This document shows, in pieces, positions 56,884 through 64,000 of a stretch of DNA of 64,000 nucleotides. The stretch covers positions 186,001-250,000 of the forward strand of contig NZ_JAOQJE010000001.1 in the NCBI RefSeq assembly GCF_025567315.1, in the 5' to 3' direction. Both the position numbers and the translations under genes were made by a program. The stretch comes from Agathobaculum ammoniilyticum. Its GTDB lineage: Bacteria > Bacillota > Clostridia > Oscillospirales > Butyricicoccaceae. The notes under the pieces were generated by a model. It saw only the letters and a list, made by a program, of their open reading frames with translations, did no database searches and was not told the origin of the DNA. Position 1 is the first letter of the stretch. Each line of letters starts with the position of its first letter.

Positions 56884-58446
56884 GTGCGGATTCAGAAAAA
56901 AACGATTCTATATGCGGCCGGAATCCTTGCCTGCGGCAATTTGGCGCTGCAGGCGCTGGGATTCCTTTATCGCGTTATCCTCAGCCACTTTGCCGGCGCG
57001 GAGGGGCTTGGCGTTTACCGCCTGGTCAATTCCGCCTATCTGGTACTCAATGCCGGCTGCCTTTCCGGCGTGACCATGGCCTGCTCCCGTCTGAGCGCGG
57101 CCAGCGAGGCAAGGGGAGAGCGCGGAAAAATCGGTGCGATCCTCCGGCTGGCGTTCACAGTTTTTTTTACACTATGTACATTCTGCGCGGCGGTCATCCT
57201 GCTTTTCGGAAACAGGATCGCGGCCGGATGGCTGGGAGATATCCGGTGCGCCAAGGCGTTCCCGTTCGTTCTATTATGCCTCACGCTGACCGGTGTGGAG
57301 AATATCTTCAAGTCCCTGTTTATCGGCCTGGAACAAATGCAGTTTACCGCCTATTCCGAGGTAGGAGAACAACTGATCCGGATTTTATCAGTCGGTATCC
57401 TGTTATATGAATACCAGGGAGAGGATTACGGAACGATCGCTATGCTGATTTTTGCTGGCATGGTGGTGAGCGAAGTGTTCAGCGCTTTGTTCCTGACACG
57501 TCTGTTCCAGAAAAATATAGCGGCTGGTCAGCGCGCCGGAAGACTCGACGCAGAGACAAGCAAGCAGTTTTTCTTTATCGCGTTGCCGCTTTCCGCATCG
57601 GCTTTGGTCGGCAATATCATCAGCTCGGCCGGTTCGGTCCTGCTTCCGCAGCGGCTGATGGTGGCCGGACTGACCTATGAACAGGCACTCTCGGCACTCG
57701 GTGTAATCTCCGGTATGGCGATGCCTCTGCTTCTTCTTCCAGTGGCGCTGGTCAGCTCAGTCTGCACCGCTCTGCTTCCGGCAGTCACCGCAGCGCAGGC
57801 GGTCGGGAATATCAAGCGCGTGCAGGCGTTAATCGGCAGATCGGTTTCCACCGTCGGCCTGATTGCGCTGCCTGCTACAGCGGTGCTGATTCCGCTTGCG
57901 CCGCAGTTGAGCGAGTTCTTCTTTGGCCAGCCGTTGACGGCCGGTTATGTAGCCCTGCTGGGAGCGGTCGCAATCGTCAGTTACTACCAGATGTCGTCCG
58001 GCAGCCTGTTGAACGCGCTCGGGCTGCAGCATTTGAATGTGGTCACGGCAGTCAGCGCGGAGCTGGTCCAGCTCTGCCTGATGTATCGCTGGTGCGCACG
58101 GCCGACACTCGGCATTTACGGTTATCTGCTCGCCATGCTGCTGACCAGCGCGGGTGCGTTTCTAATCAATTTCTGCATTTTGCAGCGGCATACCGGCTTC
58201 GCGGTCCGGCCGCTGCGCCGCTTTGGCGTTCCGCTACTATGCGGCGCTACCCTTTTTTGCTGGACGCGGATTTTCTACTCTGTTCTGCAAGAGTACCTCA
58301 TGAATGATATTGCTGCACTGGGGGCGACAGTGTGCGGCGCAGGGCTTCTATACGTCGTTGTGCTGCGGCTGTTGGGCATACGTCTGATCCGATATCTGTC
58401 CCGCAGAATCGAAAAGCCACAGATGCCAAACGTCTGTATGTGGTAG
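56884..58446 (+). CDS. spoVB: SpoVB/MurJ-like polysaccharide flippase (MOP superfamily)
   Basis: Polytopic membrane protein (520 aa) of the polysaccharide-transport (PST) group, with about 14 hydrophobic segments. N-terminus IQKKTILYAAGILACGNLAL and ILSHFAGAEGLGVYRLV are typical of stage V sporulation protein B, thought to flip lipid-linked wall precursors for the spore cortex. Start is probably GTG at 56884 with GGGG seven bases upstream; a GTG six codons earlier (56866) is in frame. The gene stands alone. Another oligosaccharide flippase role is possible. Confidence 0.85.
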   Translation: MRIQKKTILYAAGILACGNLALQALGFLYRVILSHFAGAEGLGVYRLVNSAYLVLNAGCLSGVTMACSRLSAASEARGERGKIGAILRLAFTVFFTLCTFCAAVILLFGNRIAAGWLGDIRCAKAFPFVLLCLTLTGVENIFKSLFIGLEQMQFTAYSEVGEQLIRILSVGILLYEYQGEDYGTIAMLIFAGMVVSEVFSALFLTRLFQKNIAAGQRAGRLDAETSKQFFFIALPLSASALVGNIISSAGSVLLPQRLMVAGLTYEQALSALGVISGMAMPLLLLPVALVSSVCTALLPAVTAAQAVGNIKRVQALIGRSVSTVGLIALPATAVLIPLAPQLSEFFFGQPLTAGYVALLGAVAIVSYYQMSSGSLLNALGLQHLNVVTAVSAELVQLCLMYRWCARPTLGIYGYLLAMLLTSAGAFLINFCILQRHTGFAVRPLRRFGVPLLCGATLFCWTRIFYSVLQEYLMNDIAALGATVCGAGLLYVVVLRLLGIRLIRYLSRRIEKPQMPNVCMW

Positions 58447-58452
58447 ACCGTC

Positions 58453-58481
58453 TTGACAAAATACCCCTGAACGGATAAGAT
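58453..58481 (+). promoter_or_regulatory. Predicted promoter of the methyltransferase gene
   Basis: TTGACA, 17 bases, TAAGAT. A terminator-like hairpin begins only about ten bases after the predicted start. Confidence 0.6.
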
Positions 58482-58497
58482 TAAGTACAACAGAACG

Positions 58498-58529
58498 GCT
58501 CCTGCCCGGCAGCGGCAGGGGCTTTTTTT
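58498..58529 (+). terminator. Intrinsic terminator or attenuator hairpin
   Basis: GCTCCTGCC/GGCAGGGGC, seven-base loop, then seven T residues. It can end the spoVB-like transcript but also sits in the leader of the methyltransferase gene. Confidence 0.75.
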
Positions 58530-58550
58530 CGGAAGAAAAGAGGGAATCGA

Positions 58551-59708
58551 ATGGAACTGACCATGTGCTGCCCGACTCTGTTCGGGCTGGAAGGGATCGT
58601 CGCGGACGAACTTCGGTTCGGGGGAAAGCTGGAGGAAGTGCATGCCGAGAACGGCAGGGTTTTATTTGCGGGAGATGAAAATACGCTCGCATGGGCCAAT
58701 CTGAACCTGCGCTGTGCGGAGCGCGTCCTGATCCGTCTCGGCGTGTTTTCCGCGAAAAGCTTCGACGCTCTGTTCGAGGGTGTGCGCGCGCTGCCTTGGG
58801 AGCAGTTTATTCCGAGGGACGGGTCCTTCCCCGTCAAGGGGTACAGCCTGGATTCGGCGCTCCACTCCATACCGGACTGCCAGCGGATCGTGAAAAAAGC
58901 GGTGGTGGAACGTTTGGGACATGCCTATGGTCTATCCTGGTTCGAGGAAACCGGCGCGAAATACCAGATACAGTTTTCCATTATGCGCGATACAGCGGAG
59001 GTATTTCTGGATACCTCCGGCCTGGGGCTGCATAAGCGCGGATATCGCGCAAACAGCAACGCCGCGCCGTTGCGGGAGACGCTCGCGGCAGCCATGGTCA
59101 AGCTGGCACGCTGGCGTGGACGAGAACCGCTGCTGGATCCATTCTGCGGTTCGGGAACGATTGCGATTGAAGCGGCGATGATCGCCCAGCGGCGCGCGCC
59201 CGGGCTGCTTCGGTCATTTGAGGCGGAGAAATGGGGTTGCCTTGACGCAGACGCCTGGCGGCTGGCTCGCGAAGCGGCCATCGACCTGACGGATGGCGGC
59301 GCGCGGTTTTCGATTGTTGGAAGCGATATCGATCCAGCATGCGTCCAGCTTTCCATGGAGAACGCACGGAAAGCGGGCGTTGCGGGTACGGTGTTTTTTG
59401 AGCAGGTAGATGCTGTGCAGCACGATTACAGCGGGGAAGGGGTGGTGTTTGCCAATCCCCCATATGGCGAACGGCTGCTCGATGTGCAGCAGGCGGAAGC
59501 GCTCTATCGTGCGTTCGGACGCGCAACAGGGAAATCACCGATGAAGCAGTATATTCTAAGCTCGGACCCGCTGTTTGAGCGCTGTTACAGCCGGCCAGCG
59601 GATAAAAGGCGGAAGCTGTATAACGGCATGATCAAATGCGAGCTTCATATGTACTATAAGCACTCAATGCATTCGTCTGCTAAAAAACGAGAAAACGGGT
59701 CAAAGTGA
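58551..59708 (+). CDS. THUMP-domain 23S rRNA (guanine-N2) methyltransferase, RlmL/K type
   Basis: Class I SAM-dependent RNA methyltransferase (385 aa). An N-terminal ferredoxin-like/THUMP region (CCPTLFGLEGIVADELRFGG) precedes the catalytic domain with LRETLAAAMVKLARW, the SAM motif LLDPFCGSGTIAIEAAMIA and the catalytic FANPPYGERL. Homologues (YpsC in Bacillus, N-terminal half of RlmL) methylate guanine in large-subunit rRNA. AAGAGGGAA precedes the ATG. The exact target base is inferred. Confidence 0.9.
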   Translation: MELTMCCPTLFGLEGIVADELRFGGKLEEVHAENGRVLFAGDENTLAWANLNLRCAERVLIRLGVFSAKSFDALFEGVRALPWEQFIPRDGSFPVKGYSLDSALHSIPDCQRIVKKAVVERLGHAYGLSWFEETGAKYQIQFSIMRDTAEVFLDTSGLGLHKRGYRANSNAAPLRETLAAAMVKLARWRGREPLLDPFCGSGTIAIEAAMIAQRRAPGLLRSFEAEKWGCLDADAWRLAREAAIDLTDGGARFSIVGSDIDPACVQLSMENARKAGVAGTVFFEQVDAVQHDYSGEGVVFANPPYGERLLDVQQAEALYRAFGRATGKSPMKQYILSSDPLFERCYSRPADKRRKLYNGMIKCELHMYYKHSMHSSAKKRENGSK

Positions 59709-59755
59709 TTCACAAAAAATTCATAAATTTTATGTCAGTTTTTCCAAAAAAACTC

Positions 59756-59784
59756 TTGCACAACGAAAAGAGTTGATGTAATAT
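59756..59784 (+). promoter_or_regulatory. Predicted promoter of groES-groEL
   Basis: TTGCAC, 17 bases, TAATAT (an overlapping TATAAT is also present), immediately before the CIRCE element. Confidence 0.7.
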
Positions 59785-59794
59785 AATAATCGAG

Positions 59795-59821
59795 TTAGCA
59801 CTCAGGACGAAAGAGTGCTAA
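59795..59821 (+). promoter_or_regulatory. CIRCE operator (HrcA site)
   Basis: Perfect TTAGCACTC-N9-GAGTGCTAA. It is the binding site of the heat-shock repressor HrcA and overlaps the expected transcript start of groES-groEL. Confidence 0.97.
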
Positions 59822-59864
59822 ACCCTGATTCAGTCAACTTTAATTTTTATAGGAGGAACCCGTT

Positions 59865-60149
59865 ATGAAACTCAAGCCCCTTTCTGATCGTGTTGTTATC
59901 AAGATGATCGAGGCGGAGGAGACCACTGCCAGCGGCATCATCCTCACCGCGTCTGCGCAGGAAAAGCCGCAGGTCGCTGAAATCATCGAGGTCGGCCCGG
60001 GCGGCGTTGTCGATGGTAAGGAGATCAAAATGGAGGTCCAGAAGGGCCAGAAGGTCATTACCAGTAAGTACACCGGCACAGAGGTCAAGCTGGACGGCGA
60101 AACCTACATCATCGTTCGTCAGGGCGATATTCTTGCAATCGTAGAGTAA
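59865..60149 (+). CDS. groES: Co-chaperonin GroES
   Basis: GroES (94 aa), heptameric lid of GroEL. Starts MKLKPLSDRVVIKMIEAEE; mobile loop EETTASGIILTASAQEKPQ; TSKYTGTEVKLDGETYIIV near the end. AGGAGGAA precedes the ATG. Controlled by HrcA through the CIRCE element upstream. Confidence 0.98.
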   Translation: MKLKPLSDRVVIKMIEAEETTASGIILTASAQEKPQVAEIIEVGPGGVVDGKEIKMEVQKGQKVITSKYTGTEVKLDGETYIIVRQGDILAIVE

Positions 60150-60168
60150 TTTGAGGAGGTAATTTATC

Positions 60169-61794
60169 ATGGCGAAACAGCTTATTTACGGCGAGGACGC
60201 GCGCAAGGCGCTGCAGCGCGGCATCGATCAGCTCGCCGATACCGTTAAAGTTACGATCGGTCCGAAGGGCCGCAATGTTGTTCTGGACAAGAAGTACGGC
60301 GCGCCGCTGATCACCAACGACGGCGTCACCATCGCCAAGGAGATCGAGCTTGACGATCCCTATGAGAACATGGGCGCGCAGCTTGTGAAGGAAGTTGCGA
60401 CCAAGACTAACGACGTGGCGGGCGACGGCACCACCACCGCGACCGTGCTCGCGCAGGCGTTCGTGCGAGAGGGTCTGAAAAACGTGGCTGCGGGCGCAAA
60501 CCCGATGGTCATGCGTCGCGGCATTTCCAAGGCGGTCAATGCGGCGGTAGAAGCGATCGCCAAGAATTCCAAGGCGGTTGACGGCTCCAATGATATCGCC
60601 CGTGTCGGTGCGATCTCTTCCAGCGATGACGAGATCGGCCAGCTGATCGCGGAGGCGATGGAAAAGGTTTCGACCGACGGCGTAATCACGGTGGAAGAGT
60701 CCAAAACTGCGGAAACCTATTCCGAGGTTGTCGAGGGCATGCAGTTTGACCGCGGCTATGTCACCCCCTATATGTGCACGGATACCGAGAAGATGGAAGC
60801 AAATCTGGACGATGCGCTGGTCCTGATTACGGACAAGAAGCTGTCTAACATCCAGGAGCTGCTGCCGATTCTGGAGCAGGTTGTTAAGTCCGGCAAGAAG
60901 CTGCTGCTTATTGCCGAGGATATCGAGGGCGAGGCGCTGTCCACCCTGATCGTTAACCGCCTGCGCGGCACGTTCACCTGTGTTGCGGTCAAGGCGCCGG
61001 GCTTCGGCGACCGCCGCAAGGATATGCTGCGTGATATCGCGATCTTGACCGGCGGCACGGTGATCTCCGAAGAGATCGGCATCGAGCTTAAGGACGCCAC
61101 CATGGATATGCTGGGTTCTGCGCGTCAGATCAAGGTCACCAAGGAAACCACTACGATTGTGGATGGCGCGGGCGACAAGCAGGATATCGCCAACCGCGTA
61201 GCCGAGATCCGCGGCGCGATCGAGCGCACAACTTCCGACTTTGACCGTGAGAAGCTGCAGGAGCGCTTGGCGAAACTGGCGGGCGGCGTAGCGGTCATCA
61301 AGGTCGGCGCTGCTACCGAGACTGAGATGAAAGAGAAGAAGCTGCGCATCGAGGACGCCCTCAACGCGACCCGCGCGGCTGTTGAGGAAGGTATCGTAGC
61401 CGGCGGCGGCGTTGCGTATGTCAATGCGATCGCAGCAGTCGAGGCGCTGGCCGAGACCGCCGAGGGCGACGAAAAGACCGGCATGCAGATCGTTGCGCGC
61501 GGCCTTGAGGCGCCGATGGCACAGATTGCGATCAACGCGGGCATTGAAGGCGCAATCGTTGTCGATAAGGTCAAGAATTCCGGCAAGGTCGGCTATGGCT
61601 TTGACGCGGCGACCGAGACATATGGCGATATGATCACCAATGGTATCGTCGACCCGACCAAGGTTAACCGCTCCGCGCTGCAGAACGCGGCGTCCGTGGC
61701 TTCCATGGTGCTGACCACCGAGAGCCTGGTTGCGGATAAGAAGGAACCTGTGGCTCCGGCTCCGGCTGCACCGGATATGGGCGGCATGTATTAA
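60169..61794 (+). CDS. groEL: Chaperonin GroEL
   Basis: GroEL (541 aa). Motifs: TIGPKGRNVVLDKKYGAP, the ATP motif NDVAGDGTTTATVLAQA, and the C-terminal VEEGIVAGGGVAYVNAIAA. It ends with PDMGGMY, the usual Gly/Met-rich tail in short form. AGGAGG lies ten bases before the ATG, 19 bases after groES. Confidence 0.98.
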   Translation: MAKQLIYGEDARKALQRGIDQLADTVKVTIGPKGRNVVLDKKYGAPLITNDGVTIAKEIELDDPYENMGAQLVKEVATKTNDVAGDGTTTATVLAQAFVREGLKNVAAGANPMVMRRGISKAVNAAVEAIAKNSKAVDGSNDIARVGAISSSDDEIGQLIAEAMEKVSTDGVITVEESKTAETYSEVVEGMQFDRGYVTPYMCTDTEKMEANLDDALVLITDKKLSNIQELLPILEQVVKSGKKLLLIAEDIEGEALSTLIVNRLRGTFTCVAVKAPGFGDRRKDMLRDIAILTGGTVISEEIGIELKDATMDMLGSARQIKVTKETTTIVDGAGDKQDIANRVAEIRGAIERTTSDFDREKLQERLAKLAGGVAVIKVGAATETEMKEKKLRIEDALNATRAAVEEGIVAGGGVAYVNAIAAVEALAETAEGDEKTGMQIVARGLEAPMAQIAINAGIEGAIVVDKVKNSGKVGYGFDAATETYGDMITNGIVDPTKVNRSALQNAASVASMVLTTESLVADKKEPVAPAPAAPDMGGMY

Positions 61795-61814
61795 TCCAAA
61801 TTCCCGTTCGGTTG

Positions 61815-61851
61815 AAAAAATACTCCGACAATTAAAGTCGGAGTATTTTTT
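61815..61851 (+). terminator. Intrinsic terminator after groEL
   Basis: AAAAAATACTCCGAC/GTCGGAGTATTTTTT with a seven-base loop. Confidence 0.92.
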
Positions 61852-61939
61852 TCATAGGCACGGACACAGCCCTCATTTGTTTTTGCTGTACTTTTACCGC
61901 CGGTCATGATATACTGGAGCAAAGGAGGGGATAGTAAAT

Positions 61940-62398
61940 ATGATTTTTGGCGTTGACAGTCTCTATATCTGGGTGGCTGTTATCATCATCGGCGTTGCGG
62001 TTGAAGCTTTTTCGCTGGACCTGTCGGCAATCTGGTTTGCGGTCGGCGGCGTTGCAGCGTTGATCGCCGCGAGTATTGGGCTGGAGATGTCCGCGCAGTT
62101 GGTCATCTTCGTTTTGTTCTCCGCGGTTTTGCTTCTGCTGGTCCGTCCGTTTTGCCGGCGCTTCCTCAAGACCAAAAAGGAAGCGACCAATGCAGACCGC
62201 ATCATTGGTCAATCTGCTATCGTAACGGAGGGGATTGACAATATCCGCGAAACTGGCGCAGTCCGTATATCGGGAAATATATGGACTGCACGCAGCGCGG
62301 ATGATTCCCTTGTCCCGCAGGGCGCAATGGTCGAAATTTTGGAAATCCGCGGCGTCAAGGTGATCGTAAAAAGGTTGGATAAAGATTCAGTTAAGTAA
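61940..62398 (+). CDS. NfeD-family membrane protein
   Basis: Short-form NfeD protein (152 aa): hydrophobic N-terminal half with about three membrane segments (YIWVAVIIIGVAVEAFSLDL, FAVGGVAALIAASIG, LVIFVLFSAVLLLLVRPF) and a C-terminal OB-fold (GQSAIVTEGIDNIRETGAVR ... GAMVEILEIRGVKVIV). NfeD proteins pair with SPFH proteins, and here the SPFH gene follows after 11 bases. They organise membrane microdomains or quality control. GGAGGGG precedes the ATG. Confidence 0.92.
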   Translation: MIFGVDSLYIWVAVIIIGVAVEAFSLDLSAIWFAVGGVAALIAASIGLEMSAQLVIFVLFSAVLLLLVRPFCRRFLKTKKEATNADRIIGQSAIVTEGIDNIRETGAVRISGNIWTARSADDSLVPQGAMVEILEIRGVKVIVKRLDKDSVK

Positions 62399-62409
62399 AG
62401 GAGAACACT

Positions 62410-63321
62410 ATGCCTTATTTAGTTCCGATGATTTGGATTGTTTTGGCGATCCTGCTGATTGTTTTTCTGGGCAGCAATATTGTTATTGTACCGCAGGCGA
62501 AAGCCTTTATCGTGGAGCGGCTTGGCACATACCGCGGCACATGGAACACAGGCCTGCATTTTAAGGTGCCGCTTTTTGAGCGGATCGCCCGCAAGGTGAC
62601 GCTCAAGGAGCAGGTCGTCGATTTTCCGCCACAGCCTGTGATCACGAAGGATAACGTAACCATGCAGATCGATACTGTTGTCTATTTCCAGATTACGGAC
62701 CCGAAGATGTTCACATACGGTATCGAAAGCCCGATGGCAGCGATCGAAAACCTGACGGCAACGACGCTCCGCAATATTATCGGCGATTTGGAACTGGACC
62801 AGACGCTGACCAGCCGGGACATCATCAATACCAAAATGCGCGCGATTCTGGACGAGGCTACGGATGCGTGGGGCATCAAGGTCAACCGTGTGGAGCTGAA
62901 GAACATCATCCCGCCGGCGGCAATTCAGGAATCCATGGAAAAGCAGATGAAGGCCGAACGCGAGCGCCGCGAATCCATCCTGGTGGCAGAAGGCAAAAAG
63001 CAGTCCGCTATTCTGGTAGCGGAAGGCGAAAAGGAAGCGACCGTTCTGGCGGCAGAAGCCAACCGCCTGGCAAAAATCAAGGAAGCGGAAGGCGAGGCGG
63101 AAGCCCTGCTGACCGTGCAAAAAGCGCTGGCTGATTCGATTTCCCTCCTAAACAACGCTGCTCCAACCGAACAGGTCATCAAGCTGAAATCGCTGGAAGC
63201 GTTCAGCAACGCAGCGGACGGCAAGGCGACAAAAATCATTATTCCGAGCGAAATACAGAGCCTTGCAGGATTGGCAACTTCATTTAAGGAAGTTATGACT
63301 GATCCGAAAACCGAAAAGTAA
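62410..63321 (+). CDS. SPFH/stomatin-like protein (QmcA/slipin type)
   Basis: SPFH protein (303 aa) with an N-terminal membrane segment (MIWIVLAILLIVFLGSNIVI). The SPFH/Band 7 domain begins IVPQAKAFIVERLGTYRGTW and includes VVDFPPQPVITKDNVTMQID and TSRDIINTKMRAILDEATDAWGI, the latter written here as parts. A charged coiled coil with the repeated element LVAEGEK(K/E) lies near 180-245. Oligomerises at the membrane; partner of the NfeD protein upstream. AAAGGAGAA precedes the ATG. Confidence 0.93.
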   Translation: MPYLVPMIWIVLAILLIVFLGSNIVIVPQAKAFIVERLGTYRGTWNTGLHFKVPLFERIARKVTLKEQVVDFPPQPVITKDNVTMQIDTVVYFQITDPKMFTYGIESPMAAIENLTATTLRNIIGDLELDQTLTSRDIINTKMRAILDEATDAWGIKVNRVELKNIIPPAAIQESMEKQMKAERERRESILVAEGKKQSAILVAEGEKEATVLAAEANRLAKIKEAEGEAEALLTVQKALADSISLLNNAAPTEQVIKLKSLEAFSNAADGKATKIIIPSEIQSLAGLATSFKEVMTDPKTEK

Positions 63322-63331
63322 GCCGTGGCGG

Positions 63332-63368
63332 CCAGCCTGCCGGATATGCTCCGGCGGGCTGGTTTTTT
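63332..63368 (+). terminator. Intrinsic terminator after the SPFH gene
   Basis: CCAGCCTGCCGGA/TCCGGCGGGCTGG (one T-G pair), five-base loop, six T residues. Confidence 0.92.
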
Positions 63369-63377
63369 GCTGTATTC

Positions 63378-63406
63378 TTGACAGATTGGCTTTTGAATGA
63401 TACTAT
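63378..63406 (+). promoter_or_regulatory. Predicted promoter of the ArsR-family gene
   Basis: TTGACA, 17 bases, TACTAT (TATACT overlaps with a longer spacer). Confidence 0.6.
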
Positions 63407-63444
63407 ACTTTAATAGGTACTTATGTGTCTCGGGAGGGGTTTCG

Positions 63445-63819
63445 TTGGCAGTCAGAAAGAATCAAACCGAGGTGGAATGCTGCGAGGAGCATATCGTCCA
63501 TACGGATGCTGTACGGCAGGCGCGCAGCACGATGCCGGGAGATGAGATCACATCGGCCGCTTCAGATTTTTTTAAGGCGTTTTCCGATAAAACACGGCTG
63601 CGCATCCTGACCGCTCTGGCAATAGAGGAATTATGCGTTTGTGATATTGCGTCGCTGTTGGGGATGAGCCAGTCCGCGATTTCCCACCAGCTCCGCTTTT
63701 TGAAGCAGGCGCGTCTGGTAAAGAGCCGGAAAGATGGAAAAACCGTGTATTATGCGCTGTGCGATGACCACATTCAGACAATTTTGGCACAGGGCATTGC
63801 GCATGTACAGGAGGGATAG
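63445..63819 (+). CDS. ArsR/SmtB-family metal-responsive repressor, CadC-like
   Basis: Winged-helix repressor of 124 aa. The alpha-3 metal-site motif ELCVCD places C64 and C66, and an N-terminal C12-C13 pair (EVECCEEHIVH) can complete a thiolate site as in CadC, which senses Cd, Pb and Zn. The recognition helix is in LGMSQSAISHQLRFLKQA; the wing is RKDGKTVYYALCDDH. Start is TTG at 63445 with GGGAGGGG five bases upstream. The usual neighbour, a metal-exporting P-type ATPase, is not visible before the window ends. Confidence 0.9.
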   Translation: MAVRKNQTEVECCEEHIVHTDAVRQARSTMPGDEITSAASDFFKAFSDKTRLRILTALAIEELCVCDIASLLGMSQSAISHQLRFLKQARLVKSRKDGKTVYYALCDDHIQTILAQGIAHVQEG

Positions 63820-63822
63820 ACG

Positions 63823-64000
63823 ATGGACGAAAAGAAAAACCGGTCGGAGGATCAGCCGGCTGGAAATCGTGAAGAAGGGCAAACGCCGCAGAATATGGGC
63901 GCGCCGGAAGAGCTTCTGGCGCAGGTTTCCGCAGGGCCGATCGCTTTTCCCGACGATTTTGTGGAAAATATTTTGTCCGATCTTGAAGAAAGCGCTTCTG
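63823..64000 (+). CDS. Start of an unknown protein, cut by the window edge
   Basis: First 59 residues only: a hydrophilic, acidic N-terminus (MDEKKNRSEDQPAGNREEGQ), then EELLAQVSAGPIAFPDDFVE. GGAGGG lies seven bases before the ATG and the gene starts three bases after the ArsR stop, so the two are probably co-transcribed. I do not recognise a family, and nothing in the visible part suggests a metal transporter. Confidence 0.7.
   Translation, partial: MDEKKNRSEDQPAGNREEGQTPQNMGAPEELLAQVSAGPIAFPDDFVENILSDLEESAS

Noticed and set aside
1..64000. CRISPR arrays, rRNA and tRNA genes, insertion sequences
   Set aside because: Read on both strands for repeat-spacer patterns, conserved rRNA strings, tRNA arms and transposase motifs; none found by eye. 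A tRNAscan and an IS search would settle it.

Overview
The window is ordinary chromosomal sequence from a Gram-positive, low-to-mid GC bacterium, most likely a spore-forming member of Clostridia (Oscillospirales-like). The reasons are HPr kinase/phosphorylase, GdpP, AzlCD, a CIRCE element before groES-groEL, a lysine riboswitch, a ThrR-like ACT regulator before hom, sporulation-type cell-wall genes (CwlD-like amidase, SpoVB-like flippase, SpoIID-like protein), split transketolase halves, and strong AGGAGG ribosome-binding sites with frequent TTG/GTG starts. I see no rRNA or tRNA gene, insertion sequence, prophage or CRISPR array. The genus is inference.

Layout. 1-11 kb: the 3' end of an amino-acid ABC ATPase, tex, azlCD, rpmB, hprK, a PHP hydrolase with a ROK glucokinase, a secreted amidase with stalk, SH3 and Amidase_3 parts, a C_GCAxxG_C_C redox protein, a split chromate-type transporter and a VOC protein. 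11-19 kb: one long housekeeping run, gdpP-rplI-dnaB-tilS-hpt-ftsH. 19-27 kb: a membrane protein with an XRE regulator, an NSS-family sodium symporter, the aspartate-family operon thrR-hom-thrB-lysC, a small ORF, a membrane-anchored XRE regulator and an isochorismatase-like hydrolase. 27-33 kb: cwlD-like gene, radA, a HlyD/MacB-type efflux pair without an ATPase, and pyrB with an extra zinc module.

33-42 kb: thiD with a PflX-like radical SAM gene, metF - MetH activation domain - metH, a 39-codon gene, a macro-domain/WYL-regulator pair, a Xer-type recombinase and a decayed phosphate-binding-protein fragment. 42-49 kb: an operon of iron-dependent alcohol dehydrogenase plus both transketolase halves, a 600-base non-coding stretch with an unassigned promoter, and asd-dapA-dapB behind a lysine riboswitch and terminator. 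49-59 kb: a SpoIID protein with a nested stalk module, queA, the oxidative pentose-phosphate operon pgl-gnd-zwf, tgt, a spoVB-like gene and an rRNA guanine-N2 methyltransferase. 59-64 kb: groES-groEL with promoter and CIRCE, NfeD and SPFH proteins, a CadC-like ArsR regulator and the start of an unknown gene.

Themes. Aspartate-derived amino acids are made by two operons under different signals: a ThrR-type repressor for hom-thrB-lysC and lysine sensing for asd-dapA-dapB. One-carbon and methionine metabolism (metF, metH and its activation domain), queuosine tRNA modification (queA, tgt) and pentose-phosphate metabolism (pgl-gnd-zwf, transketolase halves) are the other functional groups. The least ordinary signals are the PyrI-type zinc knuckle on PyrB, the stalk module inserted into SpoIID, the hairpin between the Shine-Dalgarno and start codon of queA, an RBS-covering hairpin before the HlyD gene, and the unassigned promoter with repeated GTCACGGTA boxes near 45.4 kb.
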